In this document: piece by piece, positions 59,505 through 64,000 of the stretch
Layout: each line of letters opens with the position of its first letter
Numbering within the stretch: the stretch's first letter is position 1
Assembly (NCBI RefSeq): GCF_027596085.1
Contig: NC_072460.1
Location: 9,534,231-9,598,230 of the forward strand
Length of the DNA: 64,000 nucleotides
Source of the DNA: Anoplopoma fimbria
Taxonomy: Eukaryota > Chordata > Actinopteri > Perciformes > Anoplopomatidae
Reading direction: 5' to 3'
Notes under the pieces: generated by a model
What the model was told of the DNA's origin: nothing
What the model saw: the letters and a program-made list of their open reading frames with translations, nothing else
The model's database searches: none
Position numbers and translations under genes: made by a program

Positions 59505-60505
59505 CCTTAAAGGTGCAAAGTGTAGTAACTGGCCCCATTCTCCAAACATATTTCACCTCTACCACTGGGTCCATACACACAGTCAAGCAGTCATCAGTCA
59601 TTAAAAAAAAAAATATGCAAAGTTGCCCAGCTCTCAAATTCTATGAGAGCTGGTCAAAATAACACAGTTATCTTATAATTGTCTCGTGTGGCATTGGCTT
59701 ATAGTTTATGTTAGCTATGTGTTTGTGACACTGACCTACGGATGTCCGGAATGAGTATGTTTTGATAGTTTGTTTATTTTATTAAATCCAAAGTGGCAGA
59801 AACTAGAAAAAAGACTCTTATTTCTGTTGCGTCCTCCCCACCAACAGGAGACTACTTTGCCGGGAGGAGAGCATGCAACAGCTTAGAGAGACGACTTCAG
59901 TTAGCAGAGCTATATAACAACTGAAATTCAGACAAACCCCAAAGCCTGGGGTCTGATTCTGGGGGACTGCCCCAACTCACCGCAGGATCAGCAAAGTTTC
60001 TGTTTTTGCTGTTATACAATTGTGTCGCACTGCTGTGAGTCCCAGAGATGGGATTTGAACTGGCTGAATTTGAGACTTGCTACAGCTCATCTAACTGAAA
60101 GTCCGTCAACTGGAGATGCTGTTGGTCTCCTCCCAACAGAGTATTCTCCTGGTGCCCGGGAGGACGAAATTTGATTTTGATGTAACAAACTATCAAAACA
60201 TACACGGACCCTGTAGGTAAAATGTGATGGACAGGCCCTTGGGGGAGCACTTCTTCTTTTTGGTTATAAGACATATGCACATAAACATTCTTAGCAATTG
60301 CGCTGACAATGCATCTTTTATTAAGACAAACATTTGATAATTTAAATCAAACTACTGGAATCCTTAAATTAATACGTTGATTAAAATGATGGATTGAACT
60401 ATTTCTAGCAAAAGTACGTTGAGTCCAAAAGAAGACAATCAGTAGCAGAGCCAAAGTGTTTCATCAAGAGGAGCCATACTGTGAGTATAGATTGGACCTT
60501 TAAAA
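59505..60505. mobile_element. Candidate non-autonomous element with long internal inverted repeat
   Basis: An exact 20-bp inverted repeat (59755-59774 and 60184-60203, GTATGTTTTGATAGTTTGTT) lies within longer imperfect arms. CGTCCTCCCC...CCGGGAGGAG near 59830-59870 pairs with similar sequence at 60123-60168. The outer ends share TTAAAGGT-CAA in opposite directions. No ORF is supported. The outer limits are approximate. Confidence 0.5.
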
Positions 60506-60649
60506 ATAAAGTGTCTGTGTGTGTGCGTGTGTGTGCATGAGTCAGTATGTGTGTGTGTGTAAGGCCAATTACTGATGCTGGTAATAGTACACCTGTGTAG
60601 CCATGTCTGGAAGTCTAATGACAGCTAAAGAGGAAACAGGCTGTAAATC

Positions 60650-60777
<128 letters not shown>

Positions 60778-61095
60778 TCCTTTTACAAGAGCAAGAGCCT
60801 TGTGTTGAACAACATGTATTTACTGTTTGTCTCTGACAAAAGCACAAGTGAATACTTCTGTAAAAATGTGTGTCTGTGCTGTGTGTGAGCGTTAGTTGTA
60901 TCACTAGTAATGTGTATGCAAGGTGTTGGAGTGTGTGTTTGCCGTGTGTGAGTGGATGTGTCGTGTGTGTGAAGGTGAGTGAAGGCGTGTTAAATGTGAC
61001 CCATTTTATCTGGGCCGGGCAGCCATCGACATAATTAAAAACCAGGCAGGCAGGCCGGGGAGGGCCTGGGGCCTTGTAAAAGCCATCTGGGTTGT

Positions 61096-61097
<2 letters not shown>

Positions 61098-61189
<92 letters not shown>

Positions 61190-61198
61190 TGTGTGTGT
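61098..61198. repeat. (TG)n microsatellite
   Basis: TG tract of about 100 bp. Confidence 0.97.
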
Positions 61199-62048
61199 CT
61201 GTCTTCATGCATTGTGAGTGTCAGAATGTGGCCCGGCTCACTAATGACCCAACTTGCTTCTCTTAAATCAGCATCACTGCAGCCGCCGTCAGAGAGCTAT
61301 CATTTGTGGTGAGTGTGCATGTGCCACACTTAAAAACAGCATGTGAAAAGTTCCAGTGTCCATCTCCCACACTCACAAAATTATTGTAAAGTCAATTCTC
61401 ATTTTGTTTGAGTTGACCTAGCTGACTTTTCCCTTTAAGTAAGACTTGAACAAGAGTTCACATGCAGGTGGGAAAATGAGGCTAGGTATGAGGATTTATG
61501 ATGATGATTTCATTTGAGAAATGTTGAATTTGGACTCATTGAATACATTTTGACTTTTTGATTTATTGTGTTCACTTAACCAGCAGAATTAGTTTGTATT
61601 GTGTTGCCAGTAGCTACATATGTTTTTGCTCTCTTTCCCTTTTTTTCATGTGTGTAACCAGTGATTATGTATTTATGTTTACATATCACATATATGTACA
61701 CTGTGTTATTTTTAGCATCACCGTCCACCTCCACACCCCTGCAGCTCATCTGAGAGAGCAGGTTGCCATGTGCCGGGTTGCCAGGTTAGTGTAACTTTAA
61801 ACAGGAAGTGTGCACACTTTAAAAGAAGAGAGGCAGTGGGTTTTTCAGGCTGGACCTCATTAATGAAATGGCTTTGTGTTATTTACAGCCCCTTGTTAAA
61901 AGGCTGGATGAGTGTGTGTAAGTGTGTCTGATTGTGTGTATGCCATCTTATATGTGTTGTGTGTTAGCGGATGTGTGTGCTTATGTGCATGTCTTTTTGA
62001 CTGTGTACATGTGTGTTTTTTTATGTATATGTGATGTGCTACAAGTGT

Positions 62049-62050
<2 letters not shown>

Positions 62051-62130
<80 letters not shown>
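62051..62130. repeat. (TG)n microsatellite
   Basis: TG tract of about 80 bp, in a TG-rich neighbourhood (61915-62050). Confidence 0.97.
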
Positions 62131-62132
<2 letters not shown>

Positions 62133-64000
62133 ACAGAGGTTACCATCATACTATGTCTGTTTTACTGTCGGACAGCCTTTTACAGGCCAAGCTTTATGAT
62201 ATGTATTTAGGGCAATTAGTGAGCAGATATATTGGCTCATTATAGTGAAGCAGGTGCAGTGTAAATGGGGAAATATATGAACAGTACATCAGGGTCACAC
62301 ACTCTGTCTGTGCAGTCTGTAGGCTAACAGCTAGACTTATGTGTGTGACAAACAGGAGCACACATATTGAACCCAGTAAGAGCCAGACTGAGGAAACATT
62401 TTCTCATGCTGGCCTCTGTCAAAGAAATCATAAGATCCATAAGGAATATTTATCACATTTTAAAATAATTGTTAACAGGCTCAAAAGGAGATCAAAGTGA
62501 GTAAAACAGTTGAATATTGAGAAGGAGGCAGCGTTAGTAAAGTACGCGTTTATTGGCTGAAAGGAACGCACAGTGAGCAAAGTGGTTGTTTATTGGCTAC
62601 ATGGAATAACGTTTGATGGTGCCGCTAGGCTGGACTCCAGAGTCCACACACACAGACACACAAAAACCTACAACACACAAATGTACAACTGAATTACTAC
62701 ATGTATGTAGAGTTTGTATGAGTTTATAAAAATTCTTCTGATTAAAAAGTTTTAAATGTTACACATAGTGCTTTAAGAATTTTCTAGAGAAAAGATGTGT
62801 ATTTGTGTGTGCATGCATGTGCTTATAACATTGTAGTGCACACTTTTTGTCTTTTATACTGTTGCGGTGTGCTTCAAACCAAGAATCTCTTCATTTCAAC
62901 AAACCATTCTGGAATTTAAAACCAGATTTTTCAAAATATGGATCTAGCATGTAATGCAATGCAATACCAGCTATTATTGCTTTTTCTTTCTTAAGTTCAC
63001 AAATAGTAAATATAATATGGGTATAAAATAAAACTTCCTGTGCTCAAGCAAAGCAACTAAATCAATCAAGACCAATGCTTCAATGCCAAGAAAAACTGCA
63101 AATAATAATGAGGAGAGGAAGCTTGCATTCAACACTGACAAAACTTGACCTCCACTCTATCGACTGACATCGGAAGTGAAACACAAAATGGGACAATTCC
63201 TGGAACTGTGAAAACACAAATAGGGAAGTGGTGCTTGGTACAAATTTATAGAGCACGTAACACCATCAATTATTTATTAACACCCAAATAAAGGAATATT
63301 TCCTTCAACAACATTTGCTTTTGTAGTACAATGAAGAATGATGAAGTGAGAGAGAAGCAGCTAATGAATGATATGAAAAACATTTCTTCTACAAACAAAT
63401 TTCCAGTGATCTAAACCAGACAACAGGGGTTTCCAATATGAACAGAAAGAGACTTTTTCCCCCTACAAGTGAGTTCCTGCTCAGTATCAAATCAACGTTG
63501 GCCTCATTTATCAGATCAACTACCTCATTCCTTGAATCTCAGAGAAGGAGACTGACAAAAAACAGAGGATGTCTCCAACCATCTCCTTTAAATTTCATTT
63601 TTTGGTGGATAGTCATTTGGTCCCTGCATGGTAGAAAGTTGTGTGTTATGAGGTCAATGTTTTGGCAGGACAGCAGAGAGCTGAGACAATATGAAGTTTA
63701 CAGTACACAGCATTTAAACTGGAGAGAACCACAAAGAGATGGATAGACACTATCACATTCCTCTTTTTTTAACTTTTTGTCTCCTTCAGTTATTCTCACA
63801 TCATCATCACCCATACTCCACCTGGGATTTTGCAGGAGGTTTGAATTTAAGAGCTCAAATTTCCCCAAAAAATGCATTGTGAATTTAAGTAGTGCTGAAA
63901 AAAGCAGCAGCTGGCCAGGACAGCATGTGGCAGAACCCCTGTGTGGCTGCAGGCCTGGGACTTATTGGAAACATCTGAGCAGAACCCTTGTTTACTCTAA

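Noticed and set aside
63438..63746. 102-codon ORF near the right edge
   Set aside because: No recognisable motif or splice context; probably chance in the PRDM16 intron.

Overview
This window is vertebrate nuclear DNA and almost certainly comes from a teleost fish. Genes are split by GT-AG introns. The DNA is rich in long (CA)n/(TG)n microsatellites, Tc1-like DNA transposons, small TA-flanked elements and fragments of fish-type LINEs. All gene models were read by hand from exon translations, splice sites and phase. Names rest on remembered family sequences, not on a database search.

Layout: (1) 1-11.7 kb, + strand: the 3' two-thirds of WRAP73, a WD-repeat centrosomal protein. Nine exons are visible and the first ~110 codons are missing. 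An antisense, decayed Tc1-like element sits in one intron. (2) 13.96-16.60 kb, - strand: a complete six-exon TPRG1L (Mover) gene, tail-to-tail with WRAP73. (3) 18.17-19.73 kb, + strand: a complete five-exon secreted C1q-domain gene with an N-terminal coiled coil. (4) About 20.8-24.7 kb: a degenerate AT-rich tandem array split by a second Tc1-like element. (5) 25.0-64 kb, - strand: PRDM16. Fourteen coding exons (52901 down to 28331) encode the last 1212 residues: most of the PR domain, ten zinc fingers, CtBP-type motifs and an acidic C-terminal region. A probable ~3.3-kb 3' UTR follows, and a very long upstream intron runs off the right edge.

The order WRAP73 - TPRG1L - PRDM16 and the relative strands match human 1p36.32. 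The human genes I remember between TPRG1L and PRDM16 (MEGF6, ARHGEF16) are absent, and a C1q gene and repeats occupy that place.

The most interesting observation is a CpG-rich island inside a PRDM16 intron (about 48.75-49.3 kb). It contains an unannotated-looking 36-codon exon on the PRDM16 strand with a strong start context, a GT donor, and exactly the phase needed to splice to the next PRDM16 exon. It would make a short PRDM16 that lacks the first part of the PR domain and starts with Met-Gly-Cys, a possible acylation signal. Other points are a one-base deletion in a C run that breaks WRAP73 exon reading (with a matching G-run deletion in a LINE, suggesting assembly error), two inverted 225-bp elements of equal length, and an unusual density of CA/TG tracts in the PRDM16 introns.
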